Source of the DNA: Streptomyces violens
GTDB taxonomy: Bacteria > Actinomycetota > Actinomycetes > Streptomycetales > Streptomycetaceae
NCBI RefSeq assembly: GCF_000717745.1
Contig: NZ_JOBH01000013.1
Coordinates: 138,644-202,643 of the forward strand
DNA length: 64,000 nt
Direction: 5' to 3'
Shown piece after piece: positions 29,425-38,309 of this stretch (positions are counted from its first letter, which is position 1; each line of letters starts with the position of its first letter). The position numbers and the translations under genes were made by a program. The notes below the pieces were generated by a model. That model was not told the origin of the DNA and did not search any database. It saw only the letters and a program-made list of their open reading frames with translations.

Positions 29425-30189
29425 ATGTCCCCCTTGATACGGTCCGCGCTTCCCGTACGCCGTGCCGCGCTCTCCGCGACGGCCCTGGCCGCCACCCTCG
29501 CCCTGGCCGGCTGCAACCCGTCCGGCGGCAGCACTCAAGGAGACGGAAAGCGGAGCCCGGACGTTCCCACGGCGACGGGTGAACCGGGCAGTGCGCTGGC
29601 GGCGCTCGGCTCGCTCACGGTCAAGGGCCGGGCCCCGAAGACCGGATACGAGCGGGACCGCTTCGGCACCGCCTGGGCCGACACCGACAGCAACGGCTGC
29701 CCGACCCGCGAGGACATCCTCAAGCGCGACCTGACGCAGGTGCAGTACCAGGACGGACACTGCAAGGTGTCCAAGGGCGAACTGGCGAAGGACCCCTACA
29801 CCGGGCAGCGGGTGATCTTCCGCCGCGGCAGCAGCCTGGTGGACATCGACCACGTCGTGGCCCTGTCGGACGCCTGGCAGAAGGGCGCCCAGCAGTGGCC
29901 GGCCGGCAAGCGGATCGCGCTGGCCAATGATCCGCTGAACCTCATCGCGGTCGGCGCCTCCGCCAATCGCCAGAAGAGCGACGGCGACGCGGCCACCTGG
30001 CTGCCGGCCAACAAGGGCTACCGCTGCGACTACGTCGCCCAGCAGGTCGCGGTGAAGAAGAAGTACGGCCTGTGGGTGACGCGCGCGGAGAAGGCGGCGA
30101 TGGGGAAGGTGCTGAACACCTGCCCGGCCGAGCAGCTCCCCGCAGGCGGCAACCCCACCGAGGCCCCACCCCGCTTCCACGCGAACTAG
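29425..30189 (+). CDS. Secreted lipoprotein with HNH (DUF1524/GmrSD-type) nuclease domain
   Basis: A 254-residue lipoprotein. The signal peptide has an Arg pair and hydrophobic core ending in the lipobox L-A-G-C (LALAGC), giving a lipid-anchored Cys at about residue 34. The mature part contains the DUF1524 nuclease pattern: CPTREDILKRDLTQV, then SLVDIDHVVALSDAW with the Asp-His of the metal site, LNLIAVGASANRQKSDGDAATWLP with the Asn and Lys, and YRCDYVAQQVAVKKKYGL. Secreted homologues degrade extracellular DNA. The predicted nuclease is therefore exported and membrane-tethered. ATG is in front of the signal sequence; gene ends before a strong bidirectional hairpin. Confidence 0.88.
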   Translation: MSPLIRSALPVRRAALSATALAATLALAGCNPSGGSTQGDGKRSPDVPTATGEPGSALAALGSLTVKGRAPKTGYERDRFGTAWADTDSNGCPTREDILKRDLTQVQYQDGHCKVSKGELAKDPYTGQRVIFRRGSSLVDIDHVVALSDAWQKGAQQWPAGKRIALANDPLNLIAVGASANRQKSDGDAATWLPANKGYRCDYVAQQVAVKKKYGLWVTRAEKAAMGKVLNTCPAEQLPAGGNPTEAPPRFHAN

Positions 30190-30252
30190 CCGACCGAGGC
30201 CCCGCCCCGGTCCCGCGCCGGCCGACAGGCCGGGCGGTGCGGGAGACGGCGG

Positions 30253-30289
30253 CCGTGCCCGTCAGCCTGTGACGGCTGATCGGGCACGG
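30253..30289. terminator. Bidirectional hairpin terminator
   Basis: Arms CCGTGCCCG-TCAGCC and GGCTGA-T-CGGGCACGG (15 pairs with one bulged T) around a 6-base loop, between the convergent HNH lipoprotein and DUF4352-like genes. Confidence 0.75.
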
Positions 30290-30296
30290 CGCCGGT

Positions 30297-30338
30297 GGTC
30301 AGAGCCTGTGTCATCGCCTGGTCAGAGCGTGTGTCATC
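30297..30338. repeat. Short direct repeat in convergent intergenic region
   Basis: GGTCAGAGCCTGTGTCATC (30297-30315) and GGTCAGAGCGTGTGTCATC (30320-30338) differ at one of 19 positions and are 23 bases apart. They lie just past the bidirectional hairpin. Role unknown; may be a slippage duplication. Confidence 0.6.
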
Positions 30339-30365
30339 ACCCTGATGCAGGCTCTCAGGGGCAGG

Positions 30366-31190
30366 TCACAGACCCAGGTCCCACTGGGACGCCTCGTGCT
30401 CCAGGCCCGGCGTCACCTCGATGTCGAGGTTCTTCGCCCCCGCCGGCGCGTCGAAGGCGAACTCCACGCTCGCGCTCTTGCCCGGCAGGATCTTGCCGTT
30501 GAAGCCCTCGCCGACCGTGCCGTCGAATATCTGCTCCGCGGCCTTGCCGTCCTTGCCGGCGCGCGCCTCGACCAGGGTCAGGGCGCTGTCGAACTTCTCC
30601 TTGCCCTTGTTCTCCAGATGCACCGTGATCTTGTAAGCCTGCTGGCCCTCCTTGTGGCCGACGGCGAACTCCCCGACGGTGTACGCCGTCGCCTTGGACA
30701 CCGTGACGCTCAGGCCCGTGTCGTACTCGGCGGTGTCGCCTGCGTGCAGCGCCTCGCCCTCGGCGTCCTTCGCGCCGCCGCTCGTGCCGGCCGCGTCCTC
30801 GCCCTCCGAACCGCCGCTCTTGGGCTGCGCCGTGGAGGTCTCCAGCGACTTGTTGATCTCGTCGACCGTGTCCTTGACCGCGGTGAAGGTGATGACCGCA
30901 CCGACCACCGACAGGATCAGCGCGGCGACGCCCAGCAGCACGCCCGCCAGCGCGACCCCCTTATTGGTGGCCTGACCGCGCTTGGCGCGGCCCCGGCCGA
31001 CCAGGCCGAAGATCAGGGCCAGCAGACCGAGCGTGCCGGCGAACCAGAACATGAGCGGTATCAGGCCGGACAGGGCGCCGATCACGCCGAGCACGAGGGC
31101 CGCGATGCCCAGGCCGTTGCGCGCGGCCTGCGGTGCCGGAGCGCCCATCGGAACCGGGGCGCCGGGCGGGAACTGCATCTGCTGGGACAT
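30366..31190 (-). CDS. DUF4190/DUF4352-type membrane-anchored protein
   Basis: A 274-residue protein. Two hydrophobic spans (GLGIAALVLGVIGALSGLIPLMFW and about 75-98) in the N-terminal half have the DUF4190 pattern. A short Ser/Gly/Glu linker (GGSEGEDAAGTSGGAKDAEGE) leads to an outer domain that looks like DUF4352 (LSVTVSKATAY ... YKITVHLENKGKEKFD ... FDAPAG), an immunoglobulin-like fold common in secreted Gram-positive proteins. It is probably a cell-surface protein of unknown role. The start MSQQMQFPPG was chosen because the longer frame upstream runs through AT-rich, low-complexity sequence. Convergent with the HNH lipoprotein. Confidence 0.82.
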   Translation of the reverse strand: MSQQMQFPPGAPVPMGAPAPQAARNGLGIAALVLGVIGALSGLIPLMFWFAGTLGLLALIFGLVGRGRAKRGQATNKGVALAGVLLGVAALILSVVGAVITFTAVKDTVDEINKSLETSTAQPKSGGSEGEDAAGTSGGAKDAEGEALHAGDTAEYDTGLSVTVSKATAYTVGEFAVGHKEGQQAYKITVHLENKGKEKFDSALTLVEARAGKDGKAAEQIFDGTVGEGFNGKILPGKSASVEFAFDAPAGAKNLDIEVTPGLEHEASQWDLGL

Positions 31191-31453
31191 GGCTGTGGGT
31201 CCCTTCCGGGAGTCTCGATCGGTTCTGACGAATCGACCTGAAGAAAGAGAGAGGAGAAGAACGAGAAGAAAGTTGAGAAAGGTGGAGCTGGTGTCGCGAT
31301 GACTCAATAACAGCAGAGGCTGTGAACCGAGTCAACACGGTTCACAGGAAAGAGTTAATTCACGGCGTGAAGGGGTTTGGGGCCGTGTCGTGGGTATGCT
31401 CGCTGACACAGGCGACACAGACGCGACGGAGCGATCGGACGGGAGCCAGTCAG

Positions 31454-33676
31454 GTGCCGGAGAACGCAACACCGGAGACCCCAGCGCAGACCGCGGTGGA
31501 AGCCGCGGTCGCGGCGGAGGTGACCGCTGCGGGTATCGCGCGTCTGGCCGGCGTGGGCCGGGCCGCGGTCAGCAACTGGCGCCGCCGGCACGCCGACTTC
31601 CCCAGGCCCATCGGAGGCACGGAGGCCAGCCCCGCCTTCGCGCTGACCGCCGTCGAGCAGTGGCTGCGCGATCAGGGCAAGCTCGCCGAGGTACCGCTGC
31701 GCGAGCGGGTGTGGCAGCAGGTCGCGGGCCACCCGGCCGGCGCCGCCACGGCCCTGCGGCATGTCGGAGCCGTCCTCCTCCTCGTCCGTGACCGCCCCGC
31801 CGTCTGGCGCGGACTCGCCCGCGCCGCGGACGATGCCGAGCTGACCGGTCTGCTGCCGCCCGCGCTCGACGCCGTCCTCGCCGCCCGGCTCGGCCCCGCC
31901 CACCCCGTCACGGGCCTCACCCGCGAGACCCTCGCCCCGTCCAGCGCCCTTGTCCGGGCGGCCGCCGAGCTCGCCGAGGACGCGGAAGGCGCTCCGTATG
32001 CGTACGAGTTCCTGCTCGGCCGCCATCTGGACGCCAACCCCCGGCAGTACACCCTCACCCCGCCCGGCCTCGCCGCCCTCATGGCCGAGCTCGCCGGCCC
32101 CGCCGCCACCGTCCTGGACCCCGCCGCCGGCACCGGCACCCTGCTGTACCCAGCGCAGGAGCCGGCCCCCGCGCAAGCGCCGAACGCCAAGGACGAACCC
32201 AGGGGAGCGGGGAACGCCAAGGAAAGGGGCAAGGGGACAGAAGAAGGGGACGGGCCGGATCCTCAGGCGCGGCCGGGGCCCGCCGAGCTCTACGGGCAGG
32301 AGGCCGACGCCGATCTCGCCGCGCTCACCGCCCTGCGTCTGGCCCTGCGTTCGCCGGAGACCCAGGTCCGGATCCAGGCCGCCGACACCCTGCGCGACGA
32401 CGCCTTCCCCGACCTCGCGGTCGACGCCGTCCTCACCCATCCGCCCTTCAATGAGCGCAACTGGGGCCACGACACCCTGGCCTACGACCCCCGCTGGGAG
32501 TACGGCTTCCCGGCCCGTACGGAATCGGAGCTGGCCTGGGTCCAGCACGCGCTGGCCCGGCTCAAGACCGGCGGTACGGCCGTCCTGCTCATGCCGCCCG
32601 CCGCCGCCTCGCGCCGCTCCGGCCGCCGGATCCGTGCCGACCTGCTGCGCCGCGGCGCGCTGCGGGCCGTCATCGCGCTGCCCGCCGGCGCCGCCCCGCC
32701 GTACGGCATCCCGCTGCACCTGTGGGTGCTGCACCGGCCGGGCAGCGCCCCGCCGCCCGCCCCGCACCTGCTGGTCGTCGACACCGCCGAACTGGCCCCG
32801 GGCGGCCGGGACAAGCTCGACTGGCAGACCGTACGCGCCACGGTCCTGGATGCCTGGCGGGCCTTCGACCACGAGGGCGGCATCGAGGAGCGGCCGGGCG
32901 TGCGGCGCTCGCTGGCCGCCATCGATCTGCTGGACGACGACGTCGACCTCGCCCCGGCCCGGCACCTCCCGCCGCCCGCGGCGGGAGGCGGACCCGCCGA
33001 ACTGGCCCGCGCCCACGAGGAGCTGACCGCCGCCCTCGCCCGCACCACCGATCTCGCGCCGGCGCCCGCGTCCGCCGGCCGGGCGGCGCCCGCCCGCTGG
33101 CCGCTGACCACCGTCGGCGAGCTGGCCCGGGGCGGCGCGCTGCTGCTGCGGGCCGGTGGGCCCGGTACGGCCGCGCTTGGTGAGGGACCCGTCCAGCTCA
33201 CCGAGCACGACGTCATCGGCGGCACGCCGCCGTCCGGCACTCTCCCCGAACCGGCCACCGGGGACGCCCCCGAAGAGCCCGTCCTGCTCCAAGCGGGCGA
33301 TGTAGTGGTGCCGGTCCTTGGCGGTGGCGCCATCGCCCGGGTCGTCGATGCCGCCACCGAGGGCGCGGCGCTCGGCCGGAACCTCTTCCTGCTGCGGCCG
33401 GACCCGTCCGCGCTGGACCCCTGGTTCCTCGCCGGATTCCTGCGCGGTACCGCCAACAACCGCCAGGCCAGCAGCTACGCCTCCACCGCCACCCGGCTCG
33501 ACGTCCGCCGCCTCCAACTGCCCCGGCTGCCCCCGGCCGAGCAGCGCGGATACGGCGAACGCTTCCGGGCGCTCGCCGCGTTCGAGGAAGCGCTGCGCGA
33601 ATCGGCCCGACTGGGCGAGCGCTTGGCACAGGGCCTGTACGACGGACTGACGGACGGGTCCATATCGCCGGGGTGA
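31454..33676 (+). CDS. HsdM-HsdS-like DNA methylase fusion with atypical motif IV
   Basis: A 740-residue protein. Residues about 15-75 contain an HTH (GIARLAGVGRAAVSNWRRRH). The N6-adenine methyltransferase part has motif I VLDPAAGTGTLL at 220-231; motif IV reads T-H329-P-P-F in place of the usual N-P-P-F/Y. An Ala/Pro/Glu linker with a different base composition (about residues 236-275) interrupts the region between them. The C-terminal third resembles an HsdS target-recognition half (WPLTTVGELARGG, AGDVVVPVLGGG, FLAGFLRG...ASSYASTATRLDVRRLQLPRLPPAEQ). No endonuclease domain or hsdR gene is adjacent. The His at motif IV makes catalysis doubtful; a DNA-binding or regulatory role is possible. 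Start is GTG (VPENATPETP). Confidence 0.82.
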   Translation: MPENATPETPAQTAVEAAVAAEVTAAGIARLAGVGRAAVSNWRRRHADFPRPIGGTEASPAFALTAVEQWLRDQGKLAEVPLRERVWQQVAGHPAGAATALRHVGAVLLLVRDRPAVWRGLARAADDAELTGLLPPALDAVLAARLGPAHPVTGLTRETLAPSSALVRAAAELAEDAEGAPYAYEFLLGRHLDANPRQYTLTPPGLAALMAELAGPAATVLDPAAGTGTLLYPAQEPAPAQAPNAKDEPRGAGNAKERGKGTEEGDGPDPQARPGPAELYGQEADADLAALTALRLALRSPETQVRIQAADTLRDDAFPDLAVDAVLTHPPFNERNWGHDTLAYDPRWEYGFPARTESELAWVQHALARLKTGGTAVLLMPPAAASRRSGRRIRADLLRRGALRAVIALPAGAAPPYGIPLHLWVLHRPGSAPPPAPHLLVVDTAELAPGGRDKLDWQTVRATVLDAWRAFDHEGGIEERPGVRRSLAAIDLLDDDVDLAPARHLPPPAAGGGPAELARAHEELTAALARTTDLAPAPASAGRAAPARWPLTTVGELARGGALLLRAGGPGTAALGEGPVQLTEHDVIGGTPPSGTLPEPATGDAPEEPVLLQAGDVVVPVLGGGAIARVVDAATEGAALGRNLFLLRPDPSALDPWFLAGFLRGTANNRQASSYASTATRLDVRRLQLPRLPPAEQRGYGERFRALAAFEEALRESARLGERLAQGLYDGLTDGSISPG

Positions 33677-33833
33677 TCCGGCGCGGGGGCCGGTGGGGTC
33701 GGCGCGGTCGGGGCGTGTTGTGGGGCTGTGACCGGACCGGGATGTGGACCCGTACAACCCAGGCGGTGTTGTCAGTGTCGGTATATACGCTCGAAAAAAA
33801 CCGCCACGACGGCCATACCGACCAGGAGCAGCA

Positions 33834-34475
33834 ATGCACGGCCCTGCCGCCCCGGCTCCGCCACCGCCCCGCCCCGCCAAGCCGGGCACGGTCGTGCTGC
33901 TGCGGGTGGTCTTCGTGGCGATCGCCGTGCTCAGCATCGGGATGCTCGCCTGGGTGACGTTGCTGCGTGCCGCGCTGGTGCACCGGCGGCCGGTGGGCTG
34001 GTGGATCTTCGGAGTGGACGCGGCGCTGGCCATCCCGCTGCTGGCCGTGGTGGGTTCGGTGCCCGAGAACGACTGGCGCGGGGACGTGGCGATGGCCCTG
34101 ATCCTGTTGCAGATGGCCGGGGCCGTCGCGTACTACCTCGTGGTCGACATCCGCGCCCGGGCACGTTCGCTCGCGGGGTACCCGGCCGACCACGGCCGGA
34201 CCATCCAGCCGTACGGGGCCCCTGCGTATGGAGTCCCCGCGTACGGAGCCCCGGGGCCGTACGCCTCCACGCCGAACCCGTACGCCGCACTCGGCCCCGC
34301 CCCCACCCCCACCCCCGTCCCCGCACATCCGCAGCCGTCGCAGGCGCAACCGCGTCCGCAGCGCATCGATCAAGTACGAGCCGAGCTGGACGAGCTCAGC
34401 GACTACCTCCGCCGGGGCGGAAACGCCGGCGAGAGCGCTGGGGATGAGAGTCGGCGTAAGGAGGAAGGGCGGTGA
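33834..34475 (+). CDS. Two- or three-span membrane protein coupled to the kinase gene
   Basis: A 213-residue protein I do not recognise. After a Pro-rich start (MHGPAAPAPPPPRPAKPG) there are three hydrophobic spans (VVLLRVVFVAIAVLSIGML, WWIFGVDAALAIPLLAVV, VAMALILLQMAGAVAYYLVV). A long Pro/Ala/Tyr cytosolic-looking tail has YGAPAYGVPAYGAPGPY repeats and ends in a charged segment. ATG follows AGGAG at 7 bases. The stop codon overlaps the kinase GTG by 4 bases, so the two are translationally coupled and likely act together; a membrane anchor or input partner for the soluble kinase is plausible but unproven. Confidence 0.78.
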   Translation: MHGPAAPAPPPPRPAKPGTVVLLRVVFVAIAVLSIGMLAWVTLLRAALVHRRPVGWWIFGVDAALAIPLLAVVGSVPENDWRGDVAMALILLQMAGAVAYYLVVDIRARARSLAGYPADHGRTIQPYGAPAYGVPAYGAPGPYASTPNPYAALGPAPTPTPVPAHPQPSQAQPRPQRIDQVRAELDELSDYLRRGGNAGESAGDESRRKEEGR

Positions 34476-36259
34476 ACGGCAGAGTCATCGGCGAGCGGTA
34501 CGAACTCTCCGCGCTGCTCGGGCAGGGCGGCATGGGCCAGGTGTGGATCGCGTACGACCGGCGCCTGGACCGTCGGGTAGGCGTCAAGCTGCTCCGTCCC
34601 GACCGGCTGGCCGGCGCGCCCGACGCGGAGGAGCTGCGCCACCGCTTCGCGCGCGAGTGCCGGGTGACCGCGCAGGTCGACCACCCCGGCCTGGTCACCG
34701 TGCACGACGCGGGCAGCGACGGGGACGACCTCTTCCTGGTCATGCAGTACGTCGAGGGGGCCGACCTCGCCGACCACCTCGCCGAGCACGACCCCTACCC
34801 CTGGACCTGGGCCGTGTGCGTGGCGGCGCAGCTGTGCGCGGTGCTGGCGTCCGTGCACGCGGTGCCGATCGTGCACCGCGACCTCAAGCCGCGAAACGTC
34901 ATGGTCAAGGCGGACGGCACGGTCACCGTCCTGGACCTCGGCATCGCCTCCGCGCTGGACACCGACACCACCCGCCTCACCCACACCGGCTCGCCCATCG
35001 GCAGCCCCGCCTACATGGCGCCCGAGCAGGCCATGGGCGGGACGGTCGGCCCGTACACCGACCTGTACGCGCTCGGCGTGCTGCTGCACGAACTGCTCAG
35101 CGGGTCCGTGCCGTTCGCCGGATCGACGGCGCTGGGCGTGCTGCATCGGCATCTGTACGAGATGCCGGTGCCGGTGCGGCAGTTGCGCCCCGACGTGCCC
35201 GAGGCGCTGGAAGCGCTGGTGCTGCGGCTGCTGGCCAAGGACCCCGAACACCGCCCGGCCGACGCGCAAGAGGTGTACCAGGCACTGGCCCCGCTGCTCC
35301 CGCACGCCGGCTCCGGAAGAGGGGGAGGGGCAGCGGGGATGTCGCTGCCGGGCGCGCCCATGGATCCGACCCGGCCGTTTCTGCTGCCGCATGCGCCGTG
35401 GCCGCGCCGTGCGGTGCCGCCGGGCGCGGCGGGTCCGACGGTGACGGCCGTACCGGTGGGAGCTGGACCGGTGGGAGCTGGACCGGTGGCAGCGGGGGCA
35501 GTGGCTGATGTACGGGCGCCCGCTGCACCGCCCATACCCGTGCCCGTACCGCCCGTGCCCGTACCGGCCATACCCGTACCGCCCGTTGCGGTACCGCACG
35601 TCCCCGCCGCGTCAGTGCCCGTGCCGCCGGGTGCGGACCCTCGTACACCGGCGTCCATACCGTCCTCCGCCCCCGCCTCCACGCCCACGCCCACCCTCCT
35701 AGGGCTGGACGTCGCGGCTGCTGTTGAGGAGGTCAAGCGGTTGCTGGACCACGGGCGGATCACGCAGGCCGTCGACATCCTGGGCGGCATCCTGCCGGCC
35801 GCCGCCGCGCGGCACGGTGAGCACTCGCCGGTCGTGCGGACGCTGCGCAAGCAGTACGCGGCCACGTTGATGGACGACGGGCAGTACCGGCGTGCGCTGC
35901 CGGAACTGCGGCTGCTGGCCGAGGAGTTCGCACGTGGGTCGGGTCCGCTGGCGGCCCGCCAGGCGCTCCAGTTCCGTTTCGAGGCGGCGCAGTGCCTGGA
36001 GCAGCTGGGCGAGGCCGCGGCGTCGCTGGAGGAGTACCGCACGCTGCTGCCGCACTTCGAGGCGGCGTCCGACGACCCCGTACGGCCGTTGGAGATACGG
36101 CGTTCCATCGGCCACTTGCTGCTCGCGCTCGGCGAGCGCGGTGCGGCGCAGGAGACGCTGGCCCGGCTGCTGTACGACGCGGAGCGGGTGCACGGCGCGC
36201 ATCACGCCTTCCCCGCTGAGGTGCGCCGGACGCTGGAGTGGCTGGCCCGCGTCCGCTGA
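34472..36259 (+). CDS. Ser/Thr protein kinase with C-terminal TPR-like region
   Basis: A 595-residue PknB-family kinase. Kinase domain about 8-275: GQGGMGQVW (Gly loop), K39 in VGVKLL, HRD at 135-137 with LKPRN, DLG at 155-157 in place of DFG (common in actinobacterial kinases), then GSPAYMAPEQ. A Pro-rich linker of valine-proline repeats (about 285-405) is followed by helical TPR-like repeats (VDILGGILPAAAARHG ... LRLLAEEFARG ... SLEEYRTLLPHFEA). No membrane span is present, unlike PknB proper. The GTG start overlaps the membrane-protein stop codon by 4 bases. TPR tails usually bind partner proteins. Targets are unknown. Confidence 0.9.
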   Translation: MNGRVIGERYELSALLGQGGMGQVWIAYDRRLDRRVGVKLLRPDRLAGAPDAEELRHRFARECRVTAQVDHPGLVTVHDAGSDGDDLFLVMQYVEGADLADHLAEHDPYPWTWAVCVAAQLCAVLASVHAVPIVHRDLKPRNVMVKADGTVTVLDLGIASALDTDTTRLTHTGSPIGSPAYMAPEQAMGGTVGPYTDLYALGVLLHELLSGSVPFAGSTALGVLHRHLYEMPVPVRQLRPDVPEALEALVLRLLAKDPEHRPADAQEVYQALAPLLPHAGSGRGGGAAGMSLPGAPMDPTRPFLLPHAPWPRRAVPPGAAGPTVTAVPVGAGPVGAGPVAAGAVADVRAPAAPPIPVPVPPVPVPAIPVPPVAVPHVPAASVPVPPGADPRTPASIPSSAPASTPTPTLLGLDVAAAVEEVKRLLDHGRITQAVDILGGILPAAAARHGEHSPVVRTLRKQYAATLMDDGQYRRALPELRLLAEEFARGSGPLAARQALQFRFEAAQCLEQLGEAAASLEEYRTLLPHFEAASDDPVRPLEIRRSIGHLLLALGERGAAQETLARLLYDAERVHGAHHAFPAEVRRTLEWLARVR

Positions 36260-36474
36260 GCGGCCACAAGGCCGAACGGCCGCCGCCTGCCGCTCCGGAG
36301 TCGCTGCCCCGCCGCCCCACCCGGGTACGAAACACAAAAGTGCCGCAATCGTTGGTCGAATTGCTGGTCCGCGCCGCGCGGACTCCATACCATCGATCAA
36401 CGCCAGGACTGATACGCCCGCGAGGTGCTGTGGAAGGCCCCCGCTGTCGTTCATGATCTTCGCCGGGAGGCCGA

Positions 36475-37104
36475 ATGCTCCGCCGTAGGACTGCGCTCTC
36501 CGTTTCCGCCGCCGCGATCGTGGCGGCCCCGCTCCTGTCCGCCTGCGGCAATGACGCGCACCCAGGTGCCGCGGCCGTCGTGGGAGGCGAGCGGATCACC
36601 GTGGCGCAGCTCCAGGCGCGGGTGAAGAACGTCCGTACCGCCCAGGAAGGCGCTCCGCAGGGCGCCCAGCTCATCGAGAACACCGGCCGGCTCAGCCTGG
36701 CCACGCTCAACAGCATGATCTTCGACCGGGTACTGGCGCGCAGCGCGAAGGACGCCGGCGTCGAGGCCAGCCGTTCCGACGTACAGAAGTGGCGGTCCGC
36801 CGCCGAGCGGCGGGCCGGTGGCGCCGACCGGCTGAAGACGATGTGGCTGCAGCAGGCCATCGCGCCGGGCGAGATCGACGGCGTGGTGCGCAACCAGATC
36901 CTGATGGACGGGATCGCGAAGAAGCTGGGGGTGAACCGTCAGTCGCCGCAGGGGCAGCAGAAGCTGGCCCAGGCGCTGGCCAAGACCTCGCGCGACCTCG
37001 GGATCGACGTGAACCCGCGCTTCGGCAAGTGGGACGACCGCCAGGTCATGCTCGGCGAGGCGAAGACCCCGTGGGTGCGGGCGGAGCAGAAGCAGCAGGT
37101 GTGA
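36475..37104 (+). CDS. SurA N-terminal-domain lipoprotein
   Basis: A 209-residue lipoprotein. The signal peptide ends in the lipobox L-S-A-C (PLLSACG). The mature part begins AAAVVGGERITVAQLQARV, the SurA_N chaperone pattern, and continues with helices ARSAKDAGVEASRSDVQKWR. There is no PPIC prolyl-isomerase domain, so it is a chaperone-like or scaffold lipoprotein and not an active parvulin. ATG is used, with a GGGAGG box. A long 24-bp hairpin lies 6 bases after the stop codon. It precedes mazG in the same direction, as in other Streptomyces. Confidence 0.88.
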   Translation: MLRRRTALSVSAAAIVAAPLLSACGNDAHPGAAAVVGGERITVAQLQARVKNVRTAQEGAPQGAQLIENTGRLSLATLNSMIFDRVLARSAKDAGVEASRSDVQKWRSAAERRAGGADRLKTMWLQQAIAPGEIDGVVRNQILMDGIAKKLGVNRQSPQGQQKLAQALAKTSRDLGIDVNPRFGKWDDRQVMLGEAKTPWVRAEQKQQV

Positions 37105-37109
37105 TGCCG

Positions 37110-37176
37110 GGGCGGCAGGCCACCCCGTACGGCATACGCCCGTCACGCGCCCGCCGTACGGGGTGGCCTGCCGCCC
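37110..37176. terminator. Exceptionally long perfect hairpin after the SurA-like gene
   Basis: Perfect 24-base arms at 37110-37133 and 37153-37176 (5' arm starts GGGCGGCAGGCCACCC) around a 19-base loop, 6 bases past the stop codon and 33 bases before the mazG GTG. It is a strong terminator candidate, or a structured element controlling mazG translation, because the 3' arm is close to its start. Confidence 0.8.
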
Positions 37177-37208
37177 GGTCACCCGTCCCCGTGCGTTACG
37201 TTCGACGG

Positions 37209-38174
37209 GTGAACGCTTCCGCCACCGGCCGCCTGGTCCTGCTCACCACCAGCCACCGGGTCGCACCCGGCCTGCTGTCCTGGCCCGCGTGGCAGACGCT
37301 GCGCGAAGCCGACCGTGTGCTGTGCACCGACCCGGACCACCCGCAGCTGCCGTACCTCGCCGAGGCGGGCATCGCGGTCGAGACCGCGGCCGTGCCGAGC
37401 GCCCGTGAGCTGGTCGACTACTGCGTCGCGGAGGCCCGTACCGCTGTCGTACTGACCTCCGCCGACGGCGAGAGCGCGCTGACCGACGGGCTGGCCCGGC
37501 TCGCCGGGTCGGGCCGCGAGGCGATGCCCGACCTGGAGCTGCTGCCCGGTTCGTACGATCTGCCGGGCGCCCGGCTGCTGGACCTCGTACAGGTCATGGA
37601 CCAGATCCGCGTCGCCTGCCCGTGGAGCGGCATCCGGACGCACGAGGACCTGGCGAAGTACGGCCTGGAGGAGGCGTACGAGCTGGTCGAGGCGATTGAG
37701 GAGGGGGACCGGGAGGCGCTCGCCGAGGAGCTGGGCGATGTGCTGCTCCAGGTGGTCTTCCACTCCCGGATCGCGCAGGACGACCCCGACGAGCCGTTCT
37801 CGATCGACGACGTCGCGGGCATCATCGTCGACAAGCTGATTCATCGCCATCCGCATGTCTTCGGCGACGAGGAGGCGGCGACGCCGGAGGACGTCAGGGC
37901 GCACTGGCTCCGGACCAAGGCCGTCGAGAAGCAGCGCGAGTCCGTGACGGAGGGCGTACCGCTGGGACAGCCGGCCCTGGCGCTGGCCGCGAAGCTGGCG
38001 TCCCGGGCCCGTACGGCAGGCCTCGACGTGCCGGTCGCGGGCGAGGGCATCGGATACGAGCTGCTGGCGCTGGCCGTACGGGCCCAGGCGGAGGGCACCG
38101 ACCCGGAGACGGCGCTGCGGGCCGCGGCGCGTACGTACCGGGACGCGATCGTGGCGGCGGAGCGGGCGGGCTAG
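37209..38174 (+). CDS. mazG: Nucleoside triphosphate pyrophosphohydrolase MazG
   Basis: A 321-residue MazG with the family core RVACPWSGIRTHEDLAKYGLEEAYELVEAIEEGDREALAEELGDVLLQVVFH; the EExxE and ExxD metal-binding pairs are present. It hydrolyses nucleoside triphosphates to monophosphates and pyrophosphate, cleaning the nucleotide pool and lowering ppGpp in homologues. Before the core, about residues 1-110 (LVLLTTSHRVAPGLLSWPAWQTLREADRV) look like a worn-down tetrapyrrole-methylase domain, as in YabN-type fusions, here without a clear SAM-binding motif. Start is GTG (VNASATGRL). It follows the SurA-like gene after a large hairpin. Confidence 0.93.
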   Translation: MNASATGRLVLLTTSHRVAPGLLSWPAWQTLREADRVLCTDPDHPQLPYLAEAGIAVETAAVPSARELVDYCVAEARTAVVLTSADGESALTDGLARLAGSGREAMPDLELLPGSYDLPGARLLDLVQVMDQIRVACPWSGIRTHEDLAKYGLEEAYELVEAIEEGDREALAEELGDVLLQVVFHSRIAQDDPDEPFSIDDVAGIIVDKLIHRHPHVFGDEEAATPEDVRAHWLRTKAVEKQRESVTEGVPLGQPALALAAKLASRARTAGLDVPVAGEGIGYELLALAVRAQAEGTDPETALRAAARTYRDAIVAAERAG

Positions 38175-38309
38175 GCGGCCGGCTGTTTCCTGGCAGGGCC
38201 CCTCCCTCTCCCCATCCACAAAGACCTGGGGCTCACGGCAAAGTCCCCTCCCCCGCCTCCACCGCACTACCCAAAAAGCTACATCCCGCCACTGACAGTC
38301 ACCGGGGCC

